In this document: piece by piece, positions 7,097-14,912 of the stretch
How the letters are laid out: each line of letters starts with the position of its first letter
How positions within the stretch are numbered: the first letter of the stretch is position 1
Assembly (NCBI GenBank): GCA_023336815.1
Contig: JAMBLJ010000061.1
Location: forward strand, 1-38,831
From: Actinomycetes bacterium
GTDB taxonomy: Bacteria; Actinomycetota; Acidimicrobiia; Spongiisociales; UBA5794
Direction: 5' to 3'
Length of the DNA stretch: 38,831 nt
The notes under the pieces: model-generated
Seen by the model: the letters and a program-made list of their open reading frames with translations, nothing else
Databases searched by the model: none
Told to the model about the DNA's origin: nothing
Program-made: the position numbers and the translations under genes

Positions 7097-8418
7097 GGAT
7101 GTGACCTTTCCGAGACCATCCGGTTGATGCGCACGTCAACACAGGCAGCGTGAGCTGTGAGACCCTCGCGGGACGCGATCGTTCGAATGGTTGGGGCGAG
7201 CTCCATCAACCCCGCTTGCGAGAGCTCCTGGATCTGTCTCCACGATCCGAAGTCTTCTGTGGAGAGGGGACCGTACGCCCTTGCAAGACCACCGGTGGGT
7301 AGAACATGGTTAGCCCCTGTTGCATAGTCCCCAGCTGATTCGGGTGTCCACTGCCCGAGTAGTACGGAACCAGCAGACGGGATCGATCGTGCATCCGACG
7401 CTGGATCGACCGTCAACAGCGATACGTGTTCGGGTGCCCAGTCGTTGACGAATCTGAGGGCGGCGGGATGGGATTCGGCGAACACGACGATGCCGTTGCG
7501 CGCCAACGCTTCAGTGATCGTGGACCGCCGCTCGAGGTCCTCGAGCTGGGCGGAAGCCTCGTCGAGCACGTCATCGAGCAGCCTTCGGTCGGTGCCGACC
7601 AACATGACAACGGAGTCCGGTCCGTGTTCGGCCTGGCATAGAAGATCTGAAGCTGCGACGACAGGATCGGTCGTGGAATCGATGACGATGGCTGCCTCAC
7701 TCGGACCCGCGGGGAGATCGATCCCAACTGTCCCGTACACCGCGAGCTTGGCCGCTGTCACCCAAGCACCTCCAGGACCAACGATCTTGTCCACCCGTGG
7801 AATGGTCTCTGTGCCGTACGCAAGGGCTCCGATCGCCTGGGCTCCGCCCATGGTGTAGACCTCTGAGACCCCGAGCACATGGGCTGCACAGAGCACGGAA
7901 GTGTCGATGGCTCCGCTATCTGAAGCGGGGCAGGCCACAGCTATCTCCGGAACGCCTGCTACCTGAGCGGGGACAACCGACATCAACAGCGACGATGGGT
8001 AGGCAGCGGCGCCACCAGGGACGTACACGCCGACTCGCCTCAGAGGCGACCAGGTGCGCTCGATGGTGACTCCCCTCACAGGCTCGGTCGTGAGTCCGCG
8101 GGGGATTTGAGGTTCATGGACGGCCCGGATCGTGGCCACAGCTTTCTCAATCGCATCGACGAAGTCCCGTGAGGCATCTGCGTGGGCCTGTCGCATCTCG
8201 TCGCGCGTAGCGATGATGTCGCCCGATTTCGGACCGCCACCAAATCGGGTGGAGTATGCATCGAGTGCGGCGTCGCCGCCTTCTCTGACTGCAGAAACGA
8301 TGTCGGCAGCATCGCGTCTGATGCTCTCATCCGGAATCGCCGAGCGAACGATGACGGCGGCGAGCTCGGATCGGGAGGCTGAAGCGAGATCGATGCGTGT
8401 AGCGATGGGGACTGTCAT
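7093..8418 (-). CDS. hisD: Histidinol dehydrogenase HisD
   Basis: A 441-residue zinc enzyme that oxidises histidinol to histidine in two NAD-dependent steps. Visible family stretches are RVGVYVPGGAAAYPSSLLM, GGAQAIGALAYGTETI, KIVGPGGAWVTAAK, GIDLPAGPSEAAIV, DLLCQAEHGPDS (metal and catalytic ligands), NDWAPEHVSL and GANHVLPTGGLAR. The length is normal. The ATG at 8416-8418 overlaps the hisG stop as ATGA; in-frame residues upstream of it lie within hisG and have no similarity to the family. Confidence 0.96.
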   Translation of the reverse strand: MTVPIATRIDLASASRSELAAVIVRSAIPDESIRRDAADIVSAVREGGDAALDAYSTRFGGGPKSGDIIATRDEMRQAHADASRDFVDAIEKAVATIRAVHEPQIPRGLTTEPVRGVTIERTWSPLRRVGVYVPGGAAAYPSSLLMSVVPAQVAGVPEIAVACPASDSGAIDTSVLCAAHVLGVSEVYTMGGAQAIGALAYGTETIPRVDKIVGPGGAWVTAAKLAVYGTVGIDLPAGPSEAAIVIDSTTDPVVAASDLLCQAEHGPDSVVMLVGTDRRLLDDVLDEASAQLEDLERRSTITEALARNGIVVFAESHPAALRFVNDWAPEHVSLLTVDPASDARSIPSAGSVLLGQWTPESAGDYATGANHVLPTGGLARAYGPLSTEDFGSWRQIQELSQAGLMELAPTIRTIASREGLTAHAACVDVRINRMVSERSHP

Positions 8419-9257
8419 GGGATCATCTGGTTGATCGGGAGAACAAGGATCGCCGATGCGCCGGCCGATTCGAGTCGCGGGAGGACGTTCCACAGTTCGT
8501 CAGCCTCAACAACGGAATGCACCGCGTACTTGTCGGTCTGGCTCAGAGGAACGATCGTTGGCGCATCGGCACCGGGGATGATCCGCTCGATCTCGTCGAG
8601 AGCCTCGATGGGCGCATTCATGAGTACATACCGCTTGCGTCGTGCGGCAACAACAGCCTTAACCATCGTCGGAATCGGTGAGTCGACGTCAGGACCGCTC
8701 GCGATCAACGCAGCCTGCGACTCGAGTACCGTAGCTATCGGTCTCAACCCGTTCATCATCAACGTTGATCCGCTCGAGACGAGATCGACGATCGCGTCGG
8801 CGATCCCGAGCTTTGGTGCGACCTCAACGGATCCTTTGAGAGGGATGGTCGTGACGTCGATGTTCTTGTCTGTGAAGAAGCGACCAACGATTTCGGGGTG
8901 TGATGTGGCAACCCGCAATCCTGAGAATTCGTCGATCGCTTCGATCGTTGAGGCGTTGTCGACGGCAACGGTCAGGTCACATCTTCCGTAGCCGAGTTCA
9001 GCGATGAGCGACACATCAAAACATGCCTCTGCTACGAGGTCGAGTCCGGTGATGCCGTAGTGCACCACATTGTCGTGAACCAATTCCGGAATGTCGTCTG
9101 CCCGTACGAAGAGCACCTCGACGGGCATATTGCGTACGGGCACAGCGAGAGCCCGTGACGAACTCTCGAATACGAGGCCTGCTTGTCGCAGGAGGTCTAT
9201 CGACGGCTGTGAGAGGCGCCCCTTGTTCGGGATTGCAATCCTGGTCGTCTGTGTCAC
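8415..9257 (-). CDS. hisG: ATP phosphoribosyltransferase HisG (long form)
   Basis: A 280-residue first enzyme of the pathway, joining ATP and PRPP, normally feedback-inhibited by histidine. Visible are IPNKGRLSQPSIDLLRQAG at the N-terminus, RADDIPELVHDNVVHYGITGLDL, and the PRPP-binding region DAIVDLVSSGSTLMMNGL. The last 75 or so residues (RRKRYVLMNAPIEALDEIERIIPG) are the ACT-like regulatory domain, so this is the long, HisZ-independent form. The GTG at 9255-9257 has AGAAGGGG upstream and forms GTGA with the yerC stop. Confidence 0.95.
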   Translation of the reverse strand: MTQTTRIAIPNKGRLSQPSIDLLRQAGLVFESSSRALAVPVRNMPVEVLFVRADDIPELVHDNVVHYGITGLDLVAEACFDVSLIAELGYGRCDLTVAVDNASTIEAIDEFSGLRVATSHPEIVGRFFTDKNIDVTTIPLKGSVEVAPKLGIADAIVDLVSSGSTLMMNGLRPIATVLESQAALIASGPDVDSPIPTMVKAVVAARRKRYVLMNAPIEALDEIERIIPGADAPTIVPLSQTDKYAVHSVVEADELWNVLPRLESAGASAILVLPINQMIP

Positions 9258-9568
9258 GACGGCCCCTTCTCGCCGATACGTGTCATCGCCTCGTCGTATC
9301 CGCCAGTCCCGTTGCGGACCCAGTCGTTGATCCGGGTGATGGTCGCAGTTGAGACACCTGTGTCTTCGTGGATGGCGCGATACGACGTTCCGGTTGCCAG
9401 CCGCCGGACCACTGCCCATCGTGACACCATCTCCTCGAGCTCACGTCGGGTGCACAGATCTCTCAGAAACCGCATTGCCTGATCCGTTGTATTGAGCGTG
9501 ATGACCGCCTCGACGAGTGAGGCAGCATCATCGGAATCGGCCCACTGGTTGTCTGTCAACGTCGGCAC
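9254..9568 (-). CDS. YerC/TrpR-like repressor, likely his regulator
   Basis: A 104-residue protein of the YerC/YecD branch of the TrpR superfamily. The helix-turn-helix lies at about residues 60-85 (GTSYRAIHEDTGVSTATITRINDWV), preceded by the characteristic RRELEEMVSRWAVVRRLA. I chose the GTG at 9566-9568 because GGGAGGA stands six bases upstream and the resulting length is that usual for the family; starts farther upstream would lie in the promoter. It is the first gene of the his operon and its stop overlaps hisG. Together with the palindrome at 9591-9610 this suggests an autoregulated histidine repressor. I recall comparative-genomic proposals of this role for YerC-like proteins but could not check them. 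Confidence 0.85.
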   Translation of the reverse strand: MPTLTDNQWADSDDAASLVEAVITLNTTDQAMRFLRDLCTRRELEEMVSRWAVVRRLATGTSYRAIHEDTGVSTATITRINDWVRNGTGGYDEAMTRIGEKGPS

Positions 9569-9583
9569 GTTTGGTCCTCCCGT

Positions 9584-9611
9584 GTCATACTGTGCTATCA
9601 TGCTAACACAA
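9584..9611 (-). promoter_or_regulatory. Candidate promoter of the yerC-his operon
   Basis: On the minus strand TTGTGT (9611-9606), 16 bp, TATGAC (9589-9584), followed by the ribosome site and GTG start of yerC. The match to a housekeeping promoter is moderate. The palindrome at 9591-9610 fills the spacer, a natural place for a repressor. Confidence 0.4.
9591..9610. promoter_or_regulatory. 20-bp imperfect palindrome, candidate YerC/His operator
   Basis: TGTGCTATCA / TGCTAACACA: eight of ten base pairs are symmetric around a central CATG (mismatches at 9595/9606 and 9598/9603). It sits between yerC-hisG and the divergent hisA. TrpR-like dimers bind palindromes of about this size. Confidence 0.55.
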
Positions 9612-9644
9612 TAGTACATCTATCCACCCGAGAGCAACGTCGTT

Positions 9645-10364
9645 ATGAACATCATCCCTGCCGTGGACGTCCTCGACGGCCGCGTTGTCCGTCTCCTCAA
9701 AGGTGATTTCGACGCGGTCACCACGTACGATGAGGACCCGGTTGGTGTTGCCGCACACTGGATCGCACTTGGTGCACCGATTGTCCATGTGGTCGATCTC
9801 GATGCCGCCCGCACGGGTACGGCCGACCCACGACTGTGGGCTGCGTTCGCCGCCGAGGGGATTCCGTTCCAGTTGGGCGGAGGTATACGTGATGCACCGT
9901 CGGCCACACACGCGATCGAGTCCGGTGTTGCCAGGGTCGTCGTTGGTTCTGCCATCGTGCACCATCCCGACACGCTCAAGTGTGTGGTGGCCGCAGTTGG
10001 GAGTGAACGTGTTGTCGCTGCCGTGGACGTGCGGGACGGCCGAGCACGAGGATCAGGCTGGGAAGACCGAGGTATCGCTTGGGAAGATGCGATAGACCGT
10101 GTCGTATCTTCTGGCGCAGGTGCGTTGCTCGTGACGGGCATCGAAACCGACGGTACGTTGGCAGGGCCTGACCTGTCCCTCCTGAGTCGGGTCCGAGCAG
10201 TCGCAGCCAATGTGCCGCTCATCGCGAGTGGTGGTGTTGCTGCTATCGACGATCTCCGCGCGCTCGAGGACATCGGATGTGTCAGCGCGATCGTTGGCCG
10301 CGCTTTGTACGACAGAACGATCACCTTCGAGGATGTCGTGGCCCACGGCTTCTTCTCTTCATAG
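9645..10364 (+). CDS. hisA: Phosphoribosylformimino-AICAR isomerase HisA (possibly PriA)
   Basis: A 239-residue beta/alpha barrel for the fourth step of histidine synthesis. It has IPAVDVLDGRVVRL with the catalytic Asp, VHVVDLDAA, FQLGGGIRD, ARVVVGSAIVHHP, VAAVDVRDGRA with the second Asp, VTGIETDGTLAGPD and PLIASGGVA. In many actinobacteria this protein (PriA) also performs the TrpF isomerisation in tryptophan synthesis; sequence inspection here cannot decide. It is divergent from the rest of the his genes and shares their control region. Confidence 0.94.
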   Translation: MNIIPAVDVLDGRVVRLLKGDFDAVTTYDEDPVGVAAHWIALGAPIVHVVDLDAARTGTADPRLWAAFAAEGIPFQLGGGIRDAPSATHAIESGVARVVVGSAIVHHPDTLKCVVAAVGSERVVAAVDVRDGRARGSGWEDRGIAWEDAIDRVVSSGAGALLVTGIETDGTLAGPDLSLLSRVRAVAANVPLIASGGVAAIDDLRALEDIGCVSAIVGRALYDRTITFEDVVAHGFFSS

Positions 10365-10398
10365 AACTCAAGTCTGAGCGCTTACTACCCTCAGTGTC

Positions 10399-10962
10399 AT
10401 GGCGGATCAGGCGACATTCGAAGACGATGCAATGCAGTACGCGTCCCAGCTGTACTCAGCTGCGCTTCGTATGACCCGCAATCCTGCTGATGCTGAGGAT
10501 GTTGTGCAGGAGACGTTCCTCAAGGCGTATCGGGCCTACGGATCGTTCCAGGAAGGGACCAACCTCAAAGCCTGGCTGTACCGCATCCTGACGAACACGT
10601 ACATCAACAAGTATCGAAAGGCCCAGCGTCGTCCGAACGAGGTTGAGCTTGGGGAACTGCAGGATCTGTATCTCTTCAAACGTCTCGGTGAACCCTCGGG
10701 AGCATCCGAGTCTGCCGAGTCTCAGGCTCTTGACATGTTCGTCGACGAGGACATCGTTGCCGCGATCGAATCGCTTCCCGAGAACTTCCGGTTGCCTGTT
10801 CTGTACGCCGATGTGGATGGATTTTCCTACAAGGAGATCGCCGAGATCCTCGATGTTCCGATCGGAACTGTGATGTCTCGACTACATCGGGGAAGAAAAG
10901 CGCTGCAAAGGAAGTTATGGAACGTGGCAGTTGACCGCGGACTAGTGGAGCCAACAGGATGA
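10399..10962 (+). CDS. SigR/SigH-like ECF sigma factor (redox stress type)
   Basis: A 187-residue ECF sigma factor. Region 2 reads [59 protein letters not shown], very like the actinobacterial SigR/SigH group. Region 4 has [42 protein letters not shown]. That group controls the thiol-oxidative stress response through a zinc anti-sigma factor. The next gene, overlapping by ATGA at 10959-10962, fits this. It begins 34 bp after hisA. No convincing SigR-type autoregulatory promoter was seen upstream. Confidence 0.93.
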   Translation: MADQATFEDDAMQYASQLYSAALRMTRNPADAEDVVQETFLKAYRAYGSFQEGTNLKAWLYRILTNTYINKYRKAQRRPNEVELGELQDLYLFKRLGEPSGASESAESQALDMFVDEDIVAAIESLPENFRLPVLYADVDGFSYKEIAEILDVPIGTVMSRLHRGRKALQRKLWNVAVDRGLVEPTG

Positions 10963-11207
10963 GCGGTTGCAATGAAGCAGTCGAATACGTATATCAATAC
11001 ATCGATGACGAGTTGACGACGACTCGAAAAGCGCGCATCAAGTGGCACCTCAAACGGTGTGGACACTGTATGGATGCCTTTACGTTCGAGACAGAACTCA
11101 AGGAGAGAATCGCATCTGGCGGAAAAACTGAGCCAGGTCCGGAACTTTTTGACTCCCTCCGAGCGTTACTACAACAAGAACGCAAGAACGAGGACCCGGA
11201 CTGCTGA
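10959..11207 (+). CDS. RsrA-like zinc anti-sigma factor
   Basis: An 82-residue protein with C4, H30, C34 and C37. The C-x25-H-x3-C-x2-C spacing is that of the RsrA/RshA ZAS anti-sigma factors, which bind zinc and their sigma when reduced and let go upon disulfide formation. The segment [28 protein letters not shown] is diagnostic. It overlaps the sigma gene by ATGA, so it is co-translated. It has no transmembrane segment and should be cytoplasmic. Confidence 0.9.
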   Translation: MSGCNEAVEYVYQYIDDELTTTRKARIKWHLKRCGHCMDAFTFETELKERIASGGKTEPGPELFDSLRALLQQERKNEDPDC

Positions 11208-11237
11208 CGTCTGGGTTCGTTACTCAGGGAGATCAGC

Positions 11238-11435
11238 ATGCAAGAGACCTCACTCAAGGGTCGTAAGTTCACCGGGGCGACCAGACCCCCGAAGACATAC
11301 TCGCAATCCAGGACCTGCACCCAGAAGGGGTGTGAGACACGGTTGAGCCAGTACAACCGGAGAGAGTGGTGTTACACCCACGCTCCCACCAAGTACCCAC
11401 GTCTGCGCGGCCGCATCGTCAAAGCAGACGCATAG
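11238..11435 (+). CDS. Small basic Cys3His zinc-finger-like protein
   Basis: A 65-residue basic protein. C27, C32, C45 and H48 form a C-x4-C-x12-C-x2-H set in CTQKGCETRLSQYN...WCYTH, which looks like one zinc site. Similar short CxxxGCxTxLSxYNxxxxCxxH segments are, as I recall, found in many actinobacterial small proteins of unknown role. GGGAGAT lies upstream of the ATG. It starts 30 bp after the RsrA-like gene and is followed by a strong hairpin, so it probably belongs to the sigma/anti-sigma transcript. The function is unknown; DNA or RNA binding is a guess from charge. Confidence 0.75.
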   Translation: MQETSLKGRKFTGATRPPKTYSQSRTCTQKGCETRLSQYNRREWCYTHAPTKYPRLRGRIVKADA

Positions 11436-11447
11436 AACAACAGCGAA

Positions 11448-11482
11448 GAAGGGGGACACCAGATTCACTGGTGTCCCCCTTC
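11448..11482. terminator. Strong hairpin terminator after the SigR-like operon
   Basis: A perfect 15-bp stem (GAAGGGGGACACCAG with its complement) and a 5-nt ATTCA loop. There is no T-tract, as is common in high-GC actinobacteria. Confidence 0.8.
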
Positions 11483-11494
11483 GCCGCGCCGTCG

Positions 11495-11536
11495 TCCGTT
11501 GTCTGTCATCTGTCATCTGTTATCTGCCGTCTGACC
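11495..11536. repeat. Degenerate 7-bp tandem array
   Basis: Six heptamers in a row: TCCGTTG, TCTGTCA, TCTGTCA, TCTGTTA, TCTGCCG, TCTGACC. The array lies between the terminator and the next gene. A related array in inverted orientation lies at 11922-11942. Confidence 0.75.
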
Positions 11537-11560
11537 CCGTCTTCGTCTATCCTGACGGCC

Positions 11561-11872
11561 ATGACGCGCATGAACCGACTGATACTTCTCGCTGTGACAG
11601 CCTTTCTTGTGATGGCCATTACAGCACCCGCCATGGCAACGGAGGAGTCGACCGGTGATGCGACCACAGAGACGACTGTTGCCCCCGAGGTGATTTTCGA
11701 AGGCGAGGGCCCAGCGGTCGTCGTGCCCCCGGCTGAGGAAGCCGAGGTCGAACAACCCTGGACCGCACGGTTTATCTATCCGGTGATCGTTCTCGTCACG
11801 GTCCTGTTGATTATCGGTCTTGCGATCGGCTACAACCGTTCCATTCGCACGCGTTACCGCGTTGTGAGCTGA
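11561..11872 (+). CDS. Small exported membrane protein
   Basis: A 103-residue protein with a signal-peptide-like N-terminus (LILLAVTAFLVMAITAPAMA), an acidic Thr/Glu/Pro-rich segment of about 45 residues outside the membrane, and a C-terminal transmembrane helix (FIYPVIVLVTVLLIIGLAIGY) with a short basic tail. The start may be the ATG at 11561 or at 11570; neither has a strong ribosome site. I recognise no family. It is flanked by inverted heptamer arrays and may be transcribed alone. Confidence 0.65.
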   Translation: MTRMNRLILLAVTAFLVMAITAPAMATEESTGDATTETTVAPEVIFEGEGPAVVVPPAEEAEVEQPWTARFIYPVIVLVTVLLIIGLAIGYNRSIRTRYRVVS

Positions 11873-11921
11873 CGTCGTCCGATCGGGCCCGTCGTATCTG
11901 GTATCCCTTTTCGTCGGTGAA

Positions 11922-11942
11922 CGGCAAACGGCAGACGGAGAT
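11922..11942. repeat. Short 7-bp tandem array, inverted relative of 11495-11536
   Basis: CGGCAAA, CGGCAGA, CGGAGAT in succession. The middle unit is the exact reverse complement of TCTGCCG in the other array. Confidence 0.6.
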
Positions 11943-11966
11943 CGCCACCGGTCGTAGGCTGGCGAC

Positions 11967-13001
11967 ATGACTTCTATCGATTGGGCTACAGCGGCATCCG
12001 TCGCCCGCAAGTTCTCAGGTGAGTATCCACTGGCTGATACCTATCACGAACGAAAGTTCGCGCTGCAGGCGCCTGGCTACGTCATGCGTGCGTCGGACCT
12101 CGTAGCGACAGAGACGGGTCTTGAACTTCCTGGATCTCCTGTGGTTGATGTGATCAGCCGCGACGACTGGGTGGCGACGAACATCGCCTCGTTCACTGCA
12201 CTGCTTGCACCGCTCGAAGAGAAACTGGGAAAGTCAGAGCCAGGGTCGCGATCGATTTCGGGAAGGGTCATGGGCGCCGAACTTGGCGCGGTGCTTGGAT
12301 TCATGTCGAAACGTGTCCTCGGGCAGTACGAACTCGTGCTTCCCACCGGTGACAGCGACACCGGAGACACGGTGTTGTTCGTGGGTGCCAATATCCTTTC
12401 GATGGAGCGACAGCACGAGTTCCGACCTTCGCACTTTCGATTCTGGGTTGCCCTGCACGAGTGCGCTCATCGCGCCCAATTCACAGGTGTTCCGTGGCTC
12501 CGAGGATATTTTCTTTCGCTCGTCGAGGAACTCGTCGATTCATCCAAGACGGAGAAGGGTCGTTTGTCGCGTCTGGCGTCGGAACTCGTGGCGAATGGAG
12601 GGGACCAGGACGACCTGCTCGGTGATGCTGGCTTGCTCGGACTGTTCGCCTCCCCTGAACAGCGCGACGTCCTCGACAAGGTGCAGGCGCTGATGTCGTT
12701 GCTCGAAGGCCACGGCCACGTCGTGATGGATCGGATCGGAGAGCGAGAGATCGTCGACGTCGGGCGTATGTCCCAGGTCTTGAAGGCTCGACGCAAGGAT
12801 CCGAAATCTGCTGCGTTCATGAAGCTGATCGGTATCGAGATGAAGATGAAGCAATACGAGATGGGTGCGAAGTTCATCACTGATGTCGAAAGCAGAGCCT
12901 CATGGGAGGCTCTGTCCATGGCGTGGGAATCGCCACAAGCATTGCCGACCCTCTCCGAGATCTCGGATGCCCAATCCTGGCTTGATCGGGTATCCGGGTG
13001 A
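11967..13001 (+). CDS. DUF2342 zinc-dependent metalloprotease-like, F420-associated protein
   Basis: A 344-residue protein of the DUF2342 family, annotated elsewhere as zincin-like metallopeptidase or as associated with coenzyme F420 biosynthesis. The zinc-binding HEXXH is in ALHECAHRAQF, and the downstream LLEGHGHVVMD supplies the usual second motif. The N-terminal DWATAASVARKFSG and the ASFTALLAPLEEK region are typical. The actual substrate is unknown. Its stop and the GTG start of tilS overlap (GTGA), and tilS-hpt-ftsH follow, an order I recall from other actinobacteria. Confidence 0.88.
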   Translation: MTSIDWATAASVARKFSGEYPLADTYHERKFALQAPGYVMRASDLVATETGLELPGSPVVDVISRDDWVATNIASFTALLAPLEEKLGKSEPGSRSISGRVMGAELGAVLGFMSKRVLGQYELVLPTGDSDTGDTVLFVGANILSMERQHEFRPSHFRFWVALHECAHRAQFTGVPWLRGYFLSLVEELVDSSKTEKGRLSRLASELVANGGDQDDLLGDAGLLGLFASPEQRDVLDKVQALMSLLEGHGHVVMDRIGEREIVDVGRMSQVLKARRKDPKSAAFMKLIGIEMKMKQYEMGAKFITDVESRASWEALSMAWESPQALPTLSEISDAQSWLDRVSG

Positions 13002-14302
13002 CGAGCCGATTCGCGGCGGCCGTTGGAGCTGCTGTCGACGGGCGTCCCTGTGTCGTGGCACTTGGTGGGGGCGCGGACTCAGCGCTATTGCTCGATGCGT
13101 CTGTTCAAGCGGTGGGCGTCGACAACGTTCGAGCAGTTTTTGTCTTTCACGGTCTGGAGAGCTCGCTACTCCTCAAGGAGTCAGCAACGAAAGCCGCTGA
13201 ACATACCGGTGTCGCTCTCACCGTGCTTGAGGGCCTCATCGATGGTGGCGCCGGGATTGAGGACCGTGCGAGGGCCATACGATACGAAACCATCGAAGCG
13301 AACCTGGCGTCGGATGAGATTGCGCTGACGGGTCACACGATGACAGACCAGGCCGAGACCGTGCTCATGAGGCTGGCCCGCGGGTCGGGTGCTGGCGGGC
13401 TTGCAGGTATTCCGTTTGAGCGCGGTTCCTGGCGCCGGCCTTTCCTGGATTTTGAACGTGAGGTCATCAACGCCGAGGCGACGAGGCGGAATCTCCCGTT
13501 CGTCGAAGACCCGGCCAATAGAGACGAACGACACTTTCGGTCGTTCGTTCGCCATCACATCATCCCGGATCTCGAGCGTGATCACGCACCAGGGTTGACA
13601 TTCAACATCGCGAGAAGTGCATCCCTTCTTCGAGAAGATGACGTTTTGCTTGATTCGCTTGCCGACATGATCCCGGTGATCGAAACCGGTGATCGTGTCA
13701 TGATCGCTGTCCCGCCGCTCCTCACCGCCGATCGTCCGGTCGCAACGCGGGCGATCAGATCAGCACTTCGAAAGCTCGGAGACCAGTATCCGGGCTCGAT
13801 GAACGATGTTGATCGGGTCATGAACGTAGCTATGACCGGAAGAACCGGATTCGTATCTGGCCACGTCGAGGTCCGCCTCGAGTCACCTCTCTTGATCCTG
13901 GAGCACCCCATCGTTCACCAGGGACATGAGTCCAAAGCGATCGATGCGCCAGGCGCATTCACATGGAGCGGTGACCGCTACCGGGTTTTCACGTCGACGT
14001 ATCCGACGGCCATGAGAACAGCCGGACGCTTCAGCGTTCTGTACCTCGATGACCCAGCGGAATCACTCGAGGTACGCGGGATATGCGATGGTGATACGCT
14101 CGACATCGGGACCGGATCGGCTCGGGTCGTGGAGCTGTTGAGAGAACAGGGTGTTCCTGCCAGCGCACGCTCGCGTTCGCTGCTCGTTGTCTCAGGTGGC
14201 AAGGTTGCGGCGGTGCATGGCGTGCGAACGGCATCGTGGGCACAGCCGAGGACCGGTGAAGAAGTGACGATCGTCGAACGGGAAGTGGATTCGTGGACAT
14301 AG
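12998..14302 (+). CDS. tilS: tRNA(Ile)-lysidine synthase TilS, altered P-loop
   Basis: A 434-residue enzyme that puts lysidine at the wobble position of the AUA-reading tRNA-Ile. The PP-loop normally reads SGGxDS; here it is G-G-G-A-D-S at residues 23-28, the first Ser being Gly. The next motif is VFHGLESS rather than the common HVNHGLR. The strongest match is GHTMTDQAETVLMRLARGSGAGGLAGIP, followed by RRPFLDFEREVI, FVEDPANRDERHFRSFVRHHIIP and the C-terminal substrate-binding domain. It overlaps DUF2342 upstream and hpt downstream. Confidence 0.88.
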   Translation: MTSRFAAAVGAAVDGRPCVVALGGGADSALLLDASVQAVGVDNVRAVFVFHGLESSLLLKESATKAAEHTGVALTVLEGLIDGGAGIEDRARAIRYETIEANLASDEIALTGHTMTDQAETVLMRLARGSGAGGLAGIPFERGSWRRPFLDFEREVINAEATRRNLPFVEDPANRDERHFRSFVRHHIIPDLERDHAPGLTFNIARSASLLREDDVLLDSLADMIPVIETGDRVMIAVPPLLTADRPVATRAIRSALRKLGDQYPGSMNDVDRVMNVAMTGRTGFVSGHVEVRLESPLLILEHPIVHQGHESKAIDAPGAFTWSGDRYRVFTSTYPTAMRTAGRFSVLYLDDPAESLEVRGICDGDTLDIGTGSARVVELLREQGVPASARSRSLLVVSGGKVAAVHGVRTASWAQPRTGEEVTIVEREVDSWT

Positions 14303-14817
14303 GAAAGGTGTTGATCTCCGCCGATGAGATCGACGAGAAACTCACAGAGATGGGTGCAGCGATCACCAGGGACTACGAGGGAAAGGACTTGCTCCTGATT
14401 GGGATTCTCAAGGGCGCCTTCGTGGTGATGGCCGACCTTGCCAGGCACATAGACCTCCCTGTCGAGTTCGACTTCATGGCCATCTCATCGTACGGATCAG
14501 CGACGAAGAGTTCGGGGGTCGTTCGTATTCTCAAAGACCTCGATCAGGAGATCGCTGATCGTCACGTGCTGATAGTCGAGGACATCGTCGATACGGGGCT
14601 CACACTGCATTACCTCCTCAAGAATCTCCAGGTACGAAAGCCTGCAAGTTTGGAGCTGGCCGCACTGTTGATCAAGGACGGTGTCGAACGGCCACCGCTT
14701 GAGGTGAGGTACGAAGGTTTCCATATTCCGCCCAAGTTCGTTGTTGGCTACGGGCTGGATCTCGACGGGAAGTTCAGGAACCTCCCGTATGTTGCCGAAG
14801 TAGAAGGTGCCGACTAA
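14293..14817 (+). CDS. hpt: Hypoxanthine phosphoribosyltransferase
   Basis: A 174-residue purine salvage enzyme making IMP or GMP from the base and PRPP. The PRPP motif is VLIVEDIVDTGLTL; the flexible loop contains MAISSYGSATKSSG; PPKFVVGYGLDLDGKFRNLPYV is the purine-binding end. The GTG at 14293 gives the expected N-terminus and overlaps tilS by 10 bp. Such tilS-hpt-ftsH order is widespread in Gram-positive bacteria. Confidence 0.93.
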   Translation: MDIGKVLISADEIDEKLTEMGAAITRDYEGKDLLLIGILKGAFVVMADLARHIDLPVEFDFMAISSYGSATKSSGVVRILKDLDQEIADRHVLIVEDIVDTGLTLHYLLKNLQVRKPASLELAALLIKDGVERPPLEVRYEGFHIPPKFVVGYGLDLDGKFRNLPYVAEVEGAD

Positions 14818-14830
14818 CCGATTGTCGGCA
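14808..14830. terminator. Hairpin over the hpt stop codon
   Basis: TGCCGAC (14808-14814) pairs with GTCGGCA (14824-14830) across a 9-nt loop that includes the hpt stop. It may attenuate read-through into ftsH. A TTGACA at 14834-14839 directly follows and could be the -35 of an ftsH promoter, though no good -10 is seen. Confidence 0.4.
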
Positions 14831-14912
14831 AACTTGACAGGGGTTCGGCGTACCATGTGCGAACCTGCCCGGGAACCCGAGTCCTGGACCAAGAGAACAC
14901 CAGAGGAGCACC

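Noticed and set aside
11495-11542. CRISPR array
   Set aside because: Seven-bp degenerate units without spacers; no cas genes.
14834-14862. Full housekeeping promoter for ftsH
   Set aside because: TTGACA is perfect, but at 16-18 bp only GTGCGA-like sequence is present, so only the -35 was mentioned.
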